A stretch of DNA of 38,419 bases from an uncultured Methanobrevibacter sp. (lineage in GTDB: Archaea > Methanobacteriota > Methanobacteria > Methanobacteriales > Methanobacteriaceae): NCBI RefSeq assembly GCF_902788255.1, contig NZ_CADAJR010000028.1, positions 1 to 38,419 on the forward strand, in the 5' to 3' direction. Each line of letters starts with the position of its first letter. The first letter of the stretch is position 1. Made by a program: the position numbers and the translations under genes. Below, in pieces: positions 7,084-16,300 of the stretch. A model generated the notes under the pieces. The model saw nothing but the letters and a program-made list of their open reading frames with translations. It had not been told where the DNA came from and searched no databases.

Positions 7084-8454
7084 ATGTTAGGTAATGATTC
7101 ATCAAATGTTGACATAATGCTTGGAAACCCTAAAAAAGCATTGCTTAAAATGTCAGTGCCTTTGATTGTATCGTTGCTCATTTCCAGTTTTTATAATCTG
7201 ATTGATGCGGCATGGGTGTCTGGTCTTGGTGCCGATGCTCTTGCAGGTGTTGGGTTTTTCACACCAATATTTATGGTTTTGGTCGGTTTTGGAAACGGTT
7301 TGGGTGCGGGGGCATCGTTTGCCATATCAAAATACATTGGTGAGGAAAATAAACCAAAGGCGGATAATGCCTCAATCCATTCAATTTTATTGGATATAAT
7401 TGTTTCAATAATTTTGACAATTGTTCTGTTGGGGTTCCTAAATCCAATATTGAATGTGATGGGTGCCGGCCAAACTATAAATTATGCCACAGATTATGGG
7501 GTAATAATCTTGACAGGTTCAATCCTTATAATTCTTTCAAATGCCTTGTATGGTATTTTCAGAGGTGAAGGTGACAGTAAAAGGCCAATGTATGCCATGA
7601 TTGCCTCAGCAATTCTTAATATTATCTTGGATCCAATTTTTATCTACACTTTGGATTTGGGAGTTAAAGGAGCAGCCATTGCGACATTGATATCTGCAAT
7701 GTTTGTAATATTGATTTTGATTTACTGGTTCTATTTTAAAAGGGACACTTACCTAAAGCCTAATTTAACTAATTTCAATTTTAAAAGGGAAATTTCAAAT
7801 GATATCGTTAAGGTGGGTATTCCCGCAAGCATTCAGCTTTTAAACAATGCATTCTTTGCGGCTGTGTTCTCCATGCTTTTGGTTTATGTTGGATCAACTG
7901 ATTCTGTGGCGGTATACTCAACTGGTTGGAGGATTGTAATCATAACAACAACTCCTCTCTTGGCTATTGGAACCGCTCTAATCAGTGTCATTGCAGCTAA
8001 TTTCGGAGCTAAAAATTATAAGAATATCCAAACAGCTCACAGATATGCCATGAAGGTTTCTCTGGTAATAGCAATTGTTGTAATGATTTTAACAAATCTT
8101 TTTGCTTCAGATATTGCATCGGTCTTTACATCAAGCGGAAGCAGCGCAAGAATATCTGCCGAGCTTACAAGCTTCATTGCTTGGATAGTAATCTATTATC
8201 CGACAATGGCCGTTGGAGTTCCATCCACTTATGTGTTCCAGGGAATTGGTAAGGGAATAACTGCAATGTTTCAAACAATAATGCGTGAAACAGGTTTTAC
8301 AATATTTTTTGCGGTTTTATTTGCGGTTGTTTTAAATTATGGTGTTTGGGGTGCTTGGATGGGTATCGTATTGGGTGAAATTGTTTCCAATAATCTTACG
8401 GGTATCTGGGCGGATTGGCAGATTAGAAAATTAATGAAATCTTATGAACCTTGA
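7084..8454 (+). CDS. MATE-family multidrug/toxin efflux transporter
   Basis: A 456-residue integral membrane antiporter of the MATE family, usually driven by Na+ or H+ and exporting cationic or amphipathic compounds. About 12 hydrophobic segments are visible in two homologous halves. Family-typical pieces include the start LGNPKKALLKMSVPLIVSLLI, FYNLIDAAWVSGLG, GIFRGEGDSKRPM and the second-half GIPASIQLL. The start at 7084 has no ribosome-binding site, while a TATA-like TTTTATATTTG lies about 30 bp upstream, consistent with a leaderless mRNA. The gene sits directly before the metal-uptake island, so export of a chelator is conceivable, but nothing in the sequence shows it. Confidence 0.9.
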   Translation: MLGNDSSNVDIMLGNPKKALLKMSVPLIVSLLISSFYNLIDAAWVSGLGADALAGVGFFTPIFMVLVGFGNGLGAGASFAISKYIGEENKPKADNASIHSILLDIIVSIILTIVLLGFLNPILNVMGAGQTINYATDYGVIILTGSILIILSNALYGIFRGEGDSKRPMYAMIASAILNIILDPIFIYTLDLGVKGAAIATLISAMFVILILIYWFYFKRDTYLKPNLTNFNFKREISNDIVKVGIPASIQLLNNAFFAAVFSMLLVYVGSTDSVAVYSTGWRIVIITTTPLLAIGTALISVIAANFGAKNYKNIQTAHRYAMKVSLVIAIVVMILTNLFASDIASVFTSSGSSARISAELTSFIAWIVIYYPTMAVGVPSTYVFQGIGKGITAMFQTIMRETGFTIFFAVLFAVVLNYGVWGAWMGIVLGEIVSNNLTGIWADWQIRKLMKSYEP

Positions 8455-8469
8455 ATTATTTTTAAAAAT

Positions 8470-8509
8470 TTAATACTTTATTTATATTATTTATTAAAAT
8501 AGTAATACT
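8470..8509. promoter_or_regulatory. Upstream paired operator (32-bp spacing), first importer
   Basis: A TTAATAC site (8470-8476, centre 8473) and AGTAATACT (8501-8509, centre 8505) match the island-wide palindrome AAGTAWTACTT and lie 32 bp apart, centre to centre. It is one of four such pairs in the island. It lies about 160 bp before the first substrate-binding protein gene and may be a distal site. Confidence 0.5.
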
Positions 8510-8582
8510 AATTTTTAATTTATTAGTAATTTTTATATACTTTAATCTTGAAATAATTATGTGTAATATCATTTTATAATAA

Positions 8583-8637
8583 AGTATTACTTATCAATTA
8601 ATTATTTATAAAAAAGTAATACTTAGGATATTACTTT
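8583..8637 (+). promoter_or_regulatory. Promoter and paired operator of the first ABC importer operon
   Basis: AGTATTACTT (centre 8587) and AGTAATACTT (centre 8619) are 32 bp apart, and a third ATATTAC (centre 8631) follows 12 bp later. A TATA-like TTTATAAAA (8605-8613) lies between the first two, so the second and third sites cover the expected transcription start. That arrangement fits repression. The words resemble GTRTTAC half-sites reported for nickel regulator NikR in some bacteria, but NikR spacing is shorter, so the regulator is unassigned. Confidence 0.6.
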
Positions 8638-8664
8638 AATTATGATATTTAATGGGGAAAAAGT

Positions 8665-10269
8665 ATGGATAAAAAATATATTATTGGAGCAATTGTAGCT
8701 GTTATTGCAGTAGTTGCCGTAGCTGCTTTTGCTTTAGGTGGGGGCAGTACTGAACATGCTGCTAATGAATTAGTTACATGTGTGGCTGCTCATGGAGAGG
8801 AACCTGAATTCGGTTTTGACCCAATGCATGGTTGGGGATACCATGATTCAGGAACAGAACCTCTCATTCAAAGTACAATTCTTAAAAGAGACAAAGACAA
8901 TAATTTCGTAAATGACCTAGCAACAGACTATGACATTTCCAGTGACTTTAAAACATACACCGTAACTATCCGTGACGATGTAAATTTCACTGACGGTAAT
9001 AAATTAACCGCAAAAGATGTTGCATTCTCTTATAATAAAGCTAAAGAGTTAGGTGAAGGTGCAGACTTAAGCTCTATGAATGAAGCTAAAGCTGATGGAA
9101 ACAAAGTTGTATTCACACTCAATAAATCAGATTCAACATTCATCAACAAATTGACTGATGTAGGAATTGTTCCTGAAGCAGGTTACAATGAAGATTCATA
9201 TGGTCAAAACCCAATAGGATCAGGACCTTATAAATTGGCTCAATGGGATAAAGGACAACAGTTCATCCTCGAGAAAAACCCTGACTACTATGGAAAAGAA
9301 CCATACTTCGATAAAATCACCAATCTCTTCCTTGACTCCGATGCGGCATTTGCAGCAGTTAAAAACGGAGATGTGGACATTGCTGAAGTGCCAGTAGCAT
9401 ACGCTAACGAAACCGTAAAAGGATATCATATGGAATACTTCGATTCTATTGATGTACGTGGTATTTCTCTGCCAACTCAAATGGACGAAGGTAAATTAAG
9501 TGAAGATAATGTAACCATTGGTAACAATGTAACTGGTGACCCTGCTATTAGGGAAGCATTAAACATTGGTATTGACAGAGAAGCATTATTAGAAGGTGCA
9601 TTAAACGGTTTCGGTGATGTTAACTATAATGGTGTAGCGGATCAATTAGCATGGTCATTTAATTCCACATTTAAAGACGGTCAAGTTGACCAAGCAAAAC
9701 AAGTTCTAGAACAAGCAGGTTGGAAAGATACTGACAACGATGGAATTGTAGAAAAAGATGGTCAAAAAGCATCATTCTCAGTTTACTATAATTCTCAAGC
9801 ATCCGAAAGACAGGCAATTGCTGTAGCTGTTGCAGAACAAGCTAAACAAATAGGTATTGAAATTGAACCTGTTGGCGGAAGCTGGGATGACATTGACCCT
9901 AACAGATACAGCCAAGGTGTTGTATGGGGATTCGGTTCAGCTGACCCAATGGAAATCCAACATCAATATGATTCCAGAGTAGCAGCCGTAGGTTACGACA
10001 ACCCTGAAGCACTCAACGATACTGCAGTTGATTCATTGATTGATTCAGCAATGGCTCAAGAAACTAACTCTTCATATGCTACATGGTCTCAAGCAGCTCA
10101 ACAAGCTAATTCCAACTACCCATTCCTTTGGGTTGGAACTATGGATTACACTTACTTTGTAAGTGATGACTTAGACATTTCCAACAGTACACACCTGATA
10201 TATCCTCACGGTGGAGATATCTGGGGTAATATCTACGATTGGAAACGTGTTAATGAAACCGAAGCTTAA
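8665..10269 (+). CDS. ABC importer substrate-binding protein, NikA/CntA/OppA type (copy 1)
   Basis: A 534-residue family-5 extracellular binding protein. After MDKK there is one hydrophobic helix (about residues 5-25) with no lipobox cysteine, so it is anchored by an uncleaved helix. Then come HGEEPEFGFDPMHGWGYH, LATDYDIS, VTIRDDVNFTDGNKLTAKDV, GSGPYKLAQWDKGQQ and DPAIREALNIGIDREALLEG, all standard for this fold. The GFDP...GWG start is characteristic of the nickel/peptide subgroup, which includes proteins binding nickel complexes. It heads a five-gene operon A-B-C-D-E. A second copy with the same architecture lies at 17939. Specificity for nickel or a nickel chelate is inferred from family and context. 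Confidence 0.88.
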   Translation: MDKKYIIGAIVAVIAVVAVAAFALGGGSTEHAANELVTCVAAHGEEPEFGFDPMHGWGYHDSGTEPLIQSTILKRDKDNNFVNDLATDYDISSDFKTYTVTIRDDVNFTDGNKLTAKDVAFSYNKAKELGEGADLSSMNEAKADGNKVVFTLNKSDSTFINKLTDVGIVPEAGYNEDSYGQNPIGSGPYKLAQWDKGQQFILEKNPDYYGKEPYFDKITNLFLDSDAAFAAVKNGDVDIAEVPVAYANETVKGYHMEYFDSIDVRGISLPTQMDEGKLSEDNVTIGNNVTGDPAIREALNIGIDREALLEGALNGFGDVNYNGVADQLAWSFNSTFKDGQVDQAKQVLEQAGWKDTDNDGIVEKDGQKASFSVYYNSQASERQAIAVAVAEQAKQIGIEIEPVGGSWDDIDPNRYSQGVVWGFGSADPMEIQHQYDSRVAAVGYDNPEALNDTAVDSLIDSAMAQETNSSYATWSQAAQQANSNYPFLWVGTMDYTYFVSDDLDISNSTHLIYPHGGDIWGNIYDWKRVNETEA

Positions 10270-10324
10270 ATGATTTATTTCATATAAATCATTTTCTTTT
10301 CTTTTTTTAAATTAATTATATGAG

Positions 10325-11320
10325 TTGATTAAAATTAACAATAAAAAATTAGCTAAATTTTTAGGTTTTAAAGCCATTAGATTACTAATTTTATTAATTG
10401 TTATTGCAGCAATCAGTTTTATAATGATCCAATTATCTCCAATTGATCCGGTTAAAGCGTATCTTGGTCAAAGAATCGTTAGCCAGGAACAATTGGCAAT
10501 TGTTGGAGAATATTGGGGAACAAATCTGTCTTTAGGCGAAAGAGTTATGGGTTGGCTTACAACATTGGCATCTGGAAGCATGGGTTTCTCATTGATTTTC
10601 AGAGTTCCTGTTACTGAAGTAATCGTACAGAAATTCACAGCGTCATTGACTCTTATGGTCGTCTCTTGGGTAATATCTGCAATCGTAGGATTTGGGTTAG
10701 GAGTTATTGCAGGTGCAAAAGAGGGAACTTGGATAGATAAAGTAATTAAAACTTATTGTTACATTTTACAATCCACACCGACCTTTTGGATAGGATTAGT
10801 ACTTTTAATGGTTTTTTCAGTATATTTAGGATGGTTCCCAATCGGTCTTTCAGTGCCTATTGGCCAGTTATCCGACACGGTCACTTTCTGGCAGTGGTTG
10901 TATAGATTGATACTTCCAGCTGTTACTTTAAGTATTGTTGGAATAGCGTCCCTTACAATGTTTACAAGGGATAAGCTTATCAATGTTAAAAAAAGCGATT
11001 ATTTCTTGTTTGCACAGGCTAGAGGTGAAAGCTTTTGGGGGATAATAAAAAACCATGGGATAAGAAATATTCTGCTTCCTGCAATAACAATTCAATTCAT
11101 GTCATTCAATGAGTTATTTGGTGGAACAATTCTTGTTGAACAGGTATTTGCCTATCCGGGTATCGGTCAGGCAACAGTTGCGGCAGGATTAAGGTCAGAC
11201 GTTCCCTTATTGTTAGGCATTGTTATTGTCAGTACAATTTTTGTATTTGTCGGAAACCTGATTGCAGACATGATTTATAAATATGTTGATCCTAGATTGA
11301 GGGGTGAGGATGATGAGTGA
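10325..11320 (+). CDS. ABC importer permease, NikB/DppB type (copy 1)
   Basis: A 331-residue inner permease subunit with about six membrane helices. It has the family N-terminal part (RLLILLIVIAAISFIMIQLSP-I-DP) and the cytoplasmic coupling loop around FAQARGESFWGIIKNHGIRN (about 225-248). The start is TTG; an upstream in-register ATG at 10320 leads straight to a stop. The same TTG usage in the paralogue at 19610 supports it. The 3' end overlaps the next gene, so translation is coupled. Confidence 0.9.
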   Translation: MIKINNKKLAKFLGFKAIRLLILLIVIAAISFIMIQLSPIDPVKAYLGQRIVSQEQLAIVGEYWGTNLSLGERVMGWLTTLASGSMGFSLIFRVPVTEVIVQKFTASLTLMVVSWVISAIVGFGLGVIAGAKEGTWIDKVIKTYCYILQSTPTFWIGLVLLMVFSVYLGWFPIGLSVPIGQLSDTVTFWQWLYRLILPAVTLSIVGIASLTMFTRDKLINVKKSDYFLFAQARGESFWGIIKNHGIRNILLPAITIQFMSFNELFGGTILVEQVFAYPGIGQATVAAGLRSDVPLLLGIVIVSTIFVFVGNLIADMIYKYVDPRLRGEDDE

Positions 11321-12164
11321 AACTCCATGGTACAATAAAGGTTTATTCAGTTCTTTAAACTTAAGGCAAAAAACCTTATTGACAATTGCACTCACAGGAT
11401 TGCTGTTATTGGTTATTTTTCTTTGTGGAATGTTTATTGATGCAAATTTGCCTACCGATTTCACCACAAGAATGAAACCGCCGTCCTTTGAACATCTTTT
11501 CGGTACTGATTGGATGGGAAGGGACATGTTTTTAAGAACAGTTAAGGGTTTAAGCTTAAGTATTGTAATTGGTATAGGAGCATCAGTGATATCCAGTATC
11601 ATCGCCACTATTCTAGCATTTGTCGCAAGTTTTAACAGGTATAGTGACACATTCGTGTCCTGGCTTATTGACTTATTTGCGTCAATACCTCATATCCTAC
11701 TGATTATGATGATATCCATTGCGTTGGGTAAAGGTGCATTTGGTGTAATAATGGCTGTGGCATTTTCACATTGGGTGAATTTAACCAGAGTATTGAGGGC
11801 GGAGGTCTTGCAGATTAATACCTCAGAATATGTTGCATTGTCCCAGAAATTTGGAAGAAGCAAATTATGGATTGCAAAAGAGCATATCCTACCATTGGTA
11901 TTGTCCCAGATATTTGTTGGAACATTACTGGTATTCCCTCATGCGATTATGCACGAATCAAGCGTAACATTTTTAGGATTCGGTTTATCTCCACACGAAC
12001 CTGCAATTGGTATAATCCTATCCGAATCAATGTCCTATCTTGCAATGGGGGCATGGTGGTTGGCATTCTTCCCAGGTTTGGCATTGCTGATTGTAGTATT
12101 GCTGTTTGATATTATTGGGGATAATCTAAAACGTTTGTTTGATCCTTCAGAGGCTAATAATTAG
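11313..12164 (+). CDS. ABC importer permease, NikC/DppC type (copy 1)
   Basis: A 283-residue second permease subunit. It shows the family N-terminal helix with the loop FEHLFGTDWMGRDMFLRTVKG, six hydrophobic segments, and the coupling loop region SQKFGRSKLWIAKEHILPLV. The C-terminal part has HEPAIGIILSES, common in Opp/Dpp/Nik permeases. GGGGTGA at 11301-11307 supports ATG 11313; ATG 11310 or GTG 11304 are alternatives. It overlaps the end of the B gene by 8 nt and is followed by the ATPase gene after 11 bp. Confidence 0.9.
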   Translation: MSETPWYNKGLFSSLNLRQKTLLTIALTGLLLLVIFLCGMFIDANLPTDFTTRMKPPSFEHLFGTDWMGRDMFLRTVKGLSLSIVIGIGASVISSIIATILAFVASFNRYSDTFVSWLIDLFASIPHILLIMMISIALGKGAFGVIMAVAFSHWVNLTRVLRAEVLQINTSEYVALSQKFGRSKLWIAKEHILPLVLSQIFVGTLLVFPHAIMHESSVTFLGFGLSPHEPAIGIILSESMSYLAMGAWWLAFFPGLALLIVVLLFDIIGDNLKRLFDPSEANN

Positions 12165-12175
12165 GTGGTGATTTA

Positions 12176-13123
12176 ATGTCAAAGCTATTGGAAGTAAATA
12201 ATTTATCAATATCATTCACACAATATGTTCAGGGATTGAATAGGCATGACTCAAAGGTTATCACCGACTTAACAATTGATGTCGATGAAAATGAAATTGT
12301 TGCGATATTGGGTTCTAGCGGCTCAGGTAAAAGTCTTTTGGCACATTCAATTTTAGGAATTTTGCCGTATAACTCTCATGTAACCGGTGAAATTAAATAT
12401 GAGGGGCAAGTTTTAGACCAGGAATTAAAAGAAAAGTTAAGAGGTGATGAAATATGTCTGATACCTCAATCCGTTAATTTCCTGGATCCTCTTATGAAGG
12501 TGTCTGAACAGGCAATTGGTGAATGCAAGGATGAAAATGAACATAAGGAAAAGAAATTGAGACAAAGGGAAATATTTGACAAATACGGATTAGATGAAAG
12601 TGTGGATGATTTATATCCTTTTGAGTTATCCGGAGGAATGGCAAGGAAGGTGTTATTGTCAACTGCGCTGGTGGGCAATCCTAAATTGTTGATTGCCGAT
12701 GAACCAACTCCTGGTCTTGATTCAAAAAGTGTTAAGGAAACAATTGAAGATATTCGTAATTTAAAGGAAAACGGTAAAGGGGTACTGTTAATCACTCACG
12801 AAATAGATGTTGCTCTTAAAACTGCAGACAGGATTGCAATATTTTATTCAGGTTATGTTATCGAAATAAACACTGTTGAAAACTTCAAAAATGCGGAAAA
12901 TGTATTGCATCCATATTCAAAAGCGTTGATTAATTCTCTGCCGAGAAACGGTTTCAATTTAACTGAGGGTGTTCAGCCCTTAGATGAGGTTCCAGGTTGT
13001 CCTTACTATGAAAATTGCCCGATACGATTGGATAAATGTGAAAAAAACAAACCTGAATTGATTGACCATGATGGAATTATGATTAGATGTTTCAATTTTG
13101 AGGAGGTTAACGATGGAACTTAA
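12176..13123 (+). CDS. ABC importer ATPase, NikD/DppD type (copy 1)
   Basis: A 315-residue nucleotide-binding subunit. Walker A is GSSGSGKS, the signature is LSGGMARK and Walker B is LLIADEPTPGLD, with a switch His in LLITHE. The C-terminal extension (about 255-310) contains four cysteines in CPYYENCPIRLDKC and a later RCFNFE, the conserved oligopeptide/dipeptide-type tail that in related proteins binds an iron-sulfur cluster. GGTGGTGATTTA precedes the ATG. The 3' end overlaps the E gene by 11 nt. It is nearly collinear with the copy at 15266-16213. Confidence 0.92.
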   Translation: MSKLLEVNNLSISFTQYVQGLNRHDSKVITDLTIDVDENEIVAILGSSGSGKSLLAHSILGILPYNSHVTGEIKYEGQVLDQELKEKLRGDEICLIPQSVNFLDPLMKVSEQAIGECKDENEHKEKKLRQREIFDKYGLDESVDDLYPFELSGGMARKVLLSTALVGNPKLLIADEPTPGLDSKSVKETIEDIRNLKENGKGVLLITHEIDVALKTADRIAIFYSGYVIEINTVENFKNAENVLHPYSKALINSLPRNGFNLTEGVQPLDEVPGCPYYENCPIRLDKCEKNKPELIDHDGIMIRCFNFEEVNDGT

Positions 13124-13724
13124 AGCAAGTAACATTTCTTTTTCATATAATAAAAATCGAAAGATTTTACAGGATTTTTCCATATCTGTCAATAGTAATC
13201 AGATAATTGGTTTGATGGGAGACAGTGGAAGCGGTAAATCCACCTTATGCAAGATTATGGCAGGCTATATTTCACATTATTCTGGTGAAGTTACATTGGA
13301 TGGCAAAACAATTCCTAATAAGGATTTCTATCCAGTTCAATTAATTTTCCAACACCCTGAAAAGACCATGAATCCTAAATGGAAAATGGAAAAGGTTTTA
13401 AATGAATCCTGGACTCCTCCTCAAGATTTAAAAGATACTTTTGGCCTTAAAGAGCACTGGTTGACACGTTGGCCTAATGAACTTTCAGGAGGGGAACTGC
13501 AGCGCTTCAGCATATTGAGGGCTCTTAATCCAAAAACTAGATTCATCATTGCAGATGAGATAAGTACTATGTTGGATGCCGTAACACAAGTGCAGATATG
13601 GGAAGCGCTTATCAATCATTGCAAAGCGAATAATATTGGCATATTGGCTGTAAGTCACGATAAAGAGTTGCTTGAAGTGTTTTGTGATGATATTTTATAT
13701 TTTGATGAAGTTAATAATCTTTAA
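13113..13724 (+). CDS. ABC importer ATPase, NikE/DppF type, short form (copy 1)
   Basis: A 203-residue second ATPase with Walker A GDSGSGKST, signature LSGGELQRFSI, Walker B FIIADEISTMLDA and the switch VSHDKE. Usual NikE/DppF subunits are about 260-330 residues; this one ends soon after the switch region and lacks the C-terminal Cys tail, as does its paralogue at 14650. AGGAGGT at 13101-13107 fixes the ATG at 13113; an earlier TTG at 13098 is less likely. It is the last gene of the operon and converges on the nicotianamine synthase gene. Confidence 0.9.
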   Translation: MELKASNISFSYNKNRKILQDFSISVNSNQIIGLMGDSGSGKSTLCKIMAGYISHYSGEVTLDGKTIPNKDFYPVQLIFQHPEKTMNPKWKMEKVLNESWTPPQDLKDTFGLKEHWLTRWPNELSGGELQRFSILRALNPKTRFIIADEISTMLDAVTQVQIWEALINHCKANNIGILAVSHDKELLEVFCDDILYFDEVNNL

Positions 13725-13790
13725 CTCATCAATATATAACTTTTTTTTAACCATATTAAATTTTAATTTGGCGATGGTTTATTTTGGTAC

Positions 13791-14612
13791 TTACTCAATT
13801 TTCCTAATTAAAACTGAAGTGTTGTTTGTTTTTCCTGAAGGTAGCATCATAACTTCCTTATGGAAACCTCTTGTATCCTTATCAAGCACTGGAGAATATA
13901 GTATTGCTCTCATTCCGGTATATGTTCTGTAGATTACTGGTGTTTTTTCATCTACATATTCCCAGATGTTTGCAAAGACCCTGTCCTTCGGCTCAGCCAG
14001 TGCTGCAACCATCAAAATGTCATAATCCAGATCTTTGATTGCGGTTTCATCTCCCACAACAATTTCAATGTCCTTGTCGAGGCCCAATCTTTTAAGAACT
14101 TTTACGGATAGCTCTGCAACATTTTCCTGCTGTTCGATTCCAATGCATTTGCATCCGAATACCTTGTTAAACATTATCAATGTCAATGGAAGAGGGCCTG
14201 ATCCTAAAAATAAAAAAGTTTTTTCTTCATTGAATTTTGCAAGTTGGCTTTCATTTTCAATAAGTCCAATGTATCTATCATAAAAATGGAATGAATCTAG
14301 TGTTTTGCTTGGATTGTCTGATTCCAATATTTTTAGGGCATTTTCGGTTTCTAGTCTAGCACCAATGTAAACATAAAATTTTCTAATCAGTTTCAATGCC
14401 TTGTTCATCTTTTCATCATCTAGGATGTGTTTTGCGGAATCGAAATCGATTGTCTTGTCATGAGCTATTATTTCCACATCGTCTAAAATTTCTATGATTT
14501 CATCAATGTTGATGTCATCTAGTTCCGAACTTCCGTATTTGTTCAAATCACCATAGGATGATAGTTTTTCTGCAATTTCCGCTAGTTTTCCCCAGTATTT
14601 ATAACAACTCAT
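13791..14612 (-). CDS. Nicotianamine synthase family protein (metal-chelator synthesis)
   Basis: A 273-residue protein recognised as a nicotianamine synthase homologue, a family that joins aminocarboxypropyl groups from S-adenosylmethionine into metal chelators: nicotianamine in plants, thermonicotianamine in Methanothermobacter, and the staphylopine precursor in CntL. The helical N-terminal domain (about 1-110) contains FYDRYIGLIENE (109-120). The Rossmann domain starts with FLFLGSGPLPLT, equivalent to the plant FVGSGPLPLT, and continues with CIGIEQQ and DILMVAALAEPKDRVF. Near the end is YRTYTGMRAILYSPV, matching the family HGxRAFLYP. GGTGA sits 5 nt before ATG 14612. It lies 37 bp after the E2 ATPase gene and is very likely in the D2-E2 operon, tying chelator synthesis to uptake. 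Confidence 0.88.
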   Translation of the reverse strand: MSCYKYWGKLAEIAEKLSSYGDLNKYGSSELDDINIDEIIEILDDVEIIAHDKTIDFDSAKHILDDEKMNKALKLIRKFYVYIGARLETENALKILESDNPSKTLDSFHFYDRYIGLIENESQLAKFNEEKTFLFLGSGPLPLTLIMFNKVFGCKCIGIEQQENVAELSVKVLKRLGLDKDIEIVVGDETAIKDLDYDILMVAALAEPKDRVFANIWEYVDEKTPVIYRTYTGMRAILYSPVLDKDTRGFHKEVMMLPSGKTNNTSVLIRKIE

Positions 14613-14649
14613 TTTTTTCACCGAATAATTTGTTTTTCAATGATTATAA

Positions 14650-15264
14650 TTAAATATGGTTAATATCTTTTAAATAAATCTTATCGTCACAAATAGTTTC
14701 CACTAAATCCATGTCATGACTAACAAGTAAAAAACCCATTTTTCTTTGTTTCACGATTTTTAAAACAGAATCTAGTATTTGTACTTGTGTGATTGCATCA
14801 AGCATTGTTGTCATTTCATCTGCAATTAAAAACTTGGTGTTTGGATTCAGTGATCTTAAAACTGAAAATCTTTGAAGTTCTCCTCCAGATAATTCCTGAG
14901 GAAAACGGGTTAACCAACTCTTTTGAATACCGAATTCCTCAAAGAATTCATCAGGCACATTCCATGATTCTTTTAACACCATTTCCATTTTCCATTTTGG
15001 ATTCATTACTTTTTCAGGGTGTTGGTATATTAACTGCACTGGTTTGAATCCTTTTTTAGGTAATGGATTTCCATCAAAAGTCACGCTACCTTCATATTTT
15101 GTGACATATCCTGATAATATTTTGCATAATGTTGATTTTCCACTTCCGCTGTCTCCAATCAAGCCGATGATTTTATTATTGTTCAATTCAAGATTAACAT
15201 CTTTTAATAAATAATTTTTAGCGGAAGGATACTTAAAGGATATATTTGTTGCTTTAAGTTCCAT
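14650..15264 (-). CDS. ABC importer ATPase, NikE/DppF type, short form (copy 2)
   Basis: A 204-residue ATPase closely similar to the copy at 13113 (for example ATNISFKYP, GLIGDSGSGKST, QLIYQHPEKVMNPKWKME, LSGGELQRFSV, FLIADEMTTMLDA). AGGTAGGTG supports the ATG at 15264, one base after the stop of the D2 gene; a GTG at 15273 is less likely. It is transcribed away from its presumed partners A2-B2-C2, which lie 2.7 kb off on the other strand. The operon continues into the nicotianamine synthase gene. Confidence 0.9.
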   Translation of the reverse strand: MELKATNISFKYPSAKNYLLKDVNLELNNNKIIGLIGDSGSGKSTLCKILSGYVTKYEGSVTFDGNPLPKKGFKPVQLIYQHPEKVMNPKWKMEMVLKESWNVPDEFFEEFGIQKSWLTRFPQELSGGELQRFSVLRSLNPNTKFLIADEMTTMLDAITQVQILDSVLKIVKQRKMGFLLVSHDMDLVETICDDKIYLKDINHI

Positions 15265-15265
15265 T

Positions 15266-16213
15266 TTATGCACCTACCTCATATTTGAAGCATCTTACTT
15301 TTTTATTTCCCAAGTTTAATAGTTCTGGCCTTTCATCTCTGCATCTATCAAATCTCATTTCGCATCGGTCATAATATGGGCATCCGTTTTGGATTTCTCC
15401 GTGTAATGGTTGATGGCCTTTAATCAATTCAAATCCGTTTGCAGGCAATGCCTTGTATAATGCTTTGGTGTATGGGTGCAATAGGTTTTCACCATCACCT
15501 GAGAAATCCTTGTTTTCAGCAATTTCAATAACATATCCTGAATAGAATATACCAATTCTGTCTGCCACTTCTAGTGCTGCATGTATGTCGTGTGTGATAA
15601 GAAGCACTCCGATTCCATCTTCTTTCATGTGTTTAAAGTGATTTAATGTTTCTTTTACAGTTTTTTCGTCAAGTCCCGGTGTAGGTTCGTCTGCTACAAC
15701 GAGTTTTGGGTCGGATAATAATGCAGTGGATACGAGTACTCTTCTTGCCATTCCTCCAGATAATTGGAATGGGTACATATCGTCCACTTCGGGTCCTAAG
15801 TTGTAGTGTTTGAATATTTCTCTTTGTTTAAGTTTTTTCTCTTTTCTTTTATTTTCATCTTTAACATTTCCGATGGCTTGATCGGAAATTTTCATCAATG
15901 GATCGAGGAAGTTGACTGATTGAGGTACCAATACAATTTCTTCGCCTCTTAGTTCCTCTTTATCCTGTTGGCTTAATTCTTTTCCTTTGTATTTAATTTT
16001 TCCGTTTAAGTTAGCATTTTCAGGAAGTATTCCAAATATTGCATGTGCTAACAGGCTTTTTCCAGAACCACTTGAACCTAAAACCGCCAATATTTCTCCT
16101 TCAGATATATCTAAGGTTAAATCCGTTATTACCTTTAAATCTCTTTGAGTTAATCCTTTTGTATATTGGATAAATGAGATTGAAACATTTTCTACATCTA
16201 GTAATTTTTCCAT
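15266..16213 (-). CDS. ABC importer ATPase, NikD/DppD type (copy 2)
   Basis: A 315-residue ATPase, the same length as copy 1. Walker A is GSSGSGKS, the signature LSGGMARRV and Walker B LVVADEPTPGLD. The Cys tail is GCPYYDRCEMRFDRC plus RCFKYE, expected to hold an iron-sulfur cluster. GGTGAATTA precedes the ATG. A TATA-like TATATAAAA on this strand (about 16243-16252) gives a promoter that shares a 145-bp divergent region with the GNAT gene and its operator pair. Confidence 0.92.
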   Translation of the reverse strand: MEKLLDVENVSISFIQYTKGLTQRDLKVITDLTLDISEGEILAVLGSSGSGKSLLAHAIFGILPENANLNGKIKYKGKELSQQDKEELRGEEIVLVPQSVNFLDPLMKISDQAIGNVKDENKRKEKKLKQREIFKHYNLGPEVDDMYPFQLSGGMARRVLVSTALLSDPKLVVADEPTPGLDEKTVKETLNHFKHMKEDGIGVLLITHDIHAALEVADRIGIFYSGYVIEIAENKDFSGDGENLLHPYTKALYKALPANGFELIKGHQPLHGEIQNGCPYYDRCEMRFDRCRDERPELLNLGNKKVRCFKYEVGA

Positions 16214-16300
16214 TAATTCACCTTCATAATTTCCAAATGGTAAGTTTTATATACTAATTTGTACTTTATCAATATTAAAGTTATTCAAAATTTACTAAAA

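Noticed and set aside
7084-8454. MATE transporter as the proven exporter of a metallophore
   Set aside because: It has no island-type operator in its promoter region and MATE substrates cannot be read from sequence. It is kept as a neighbour only.
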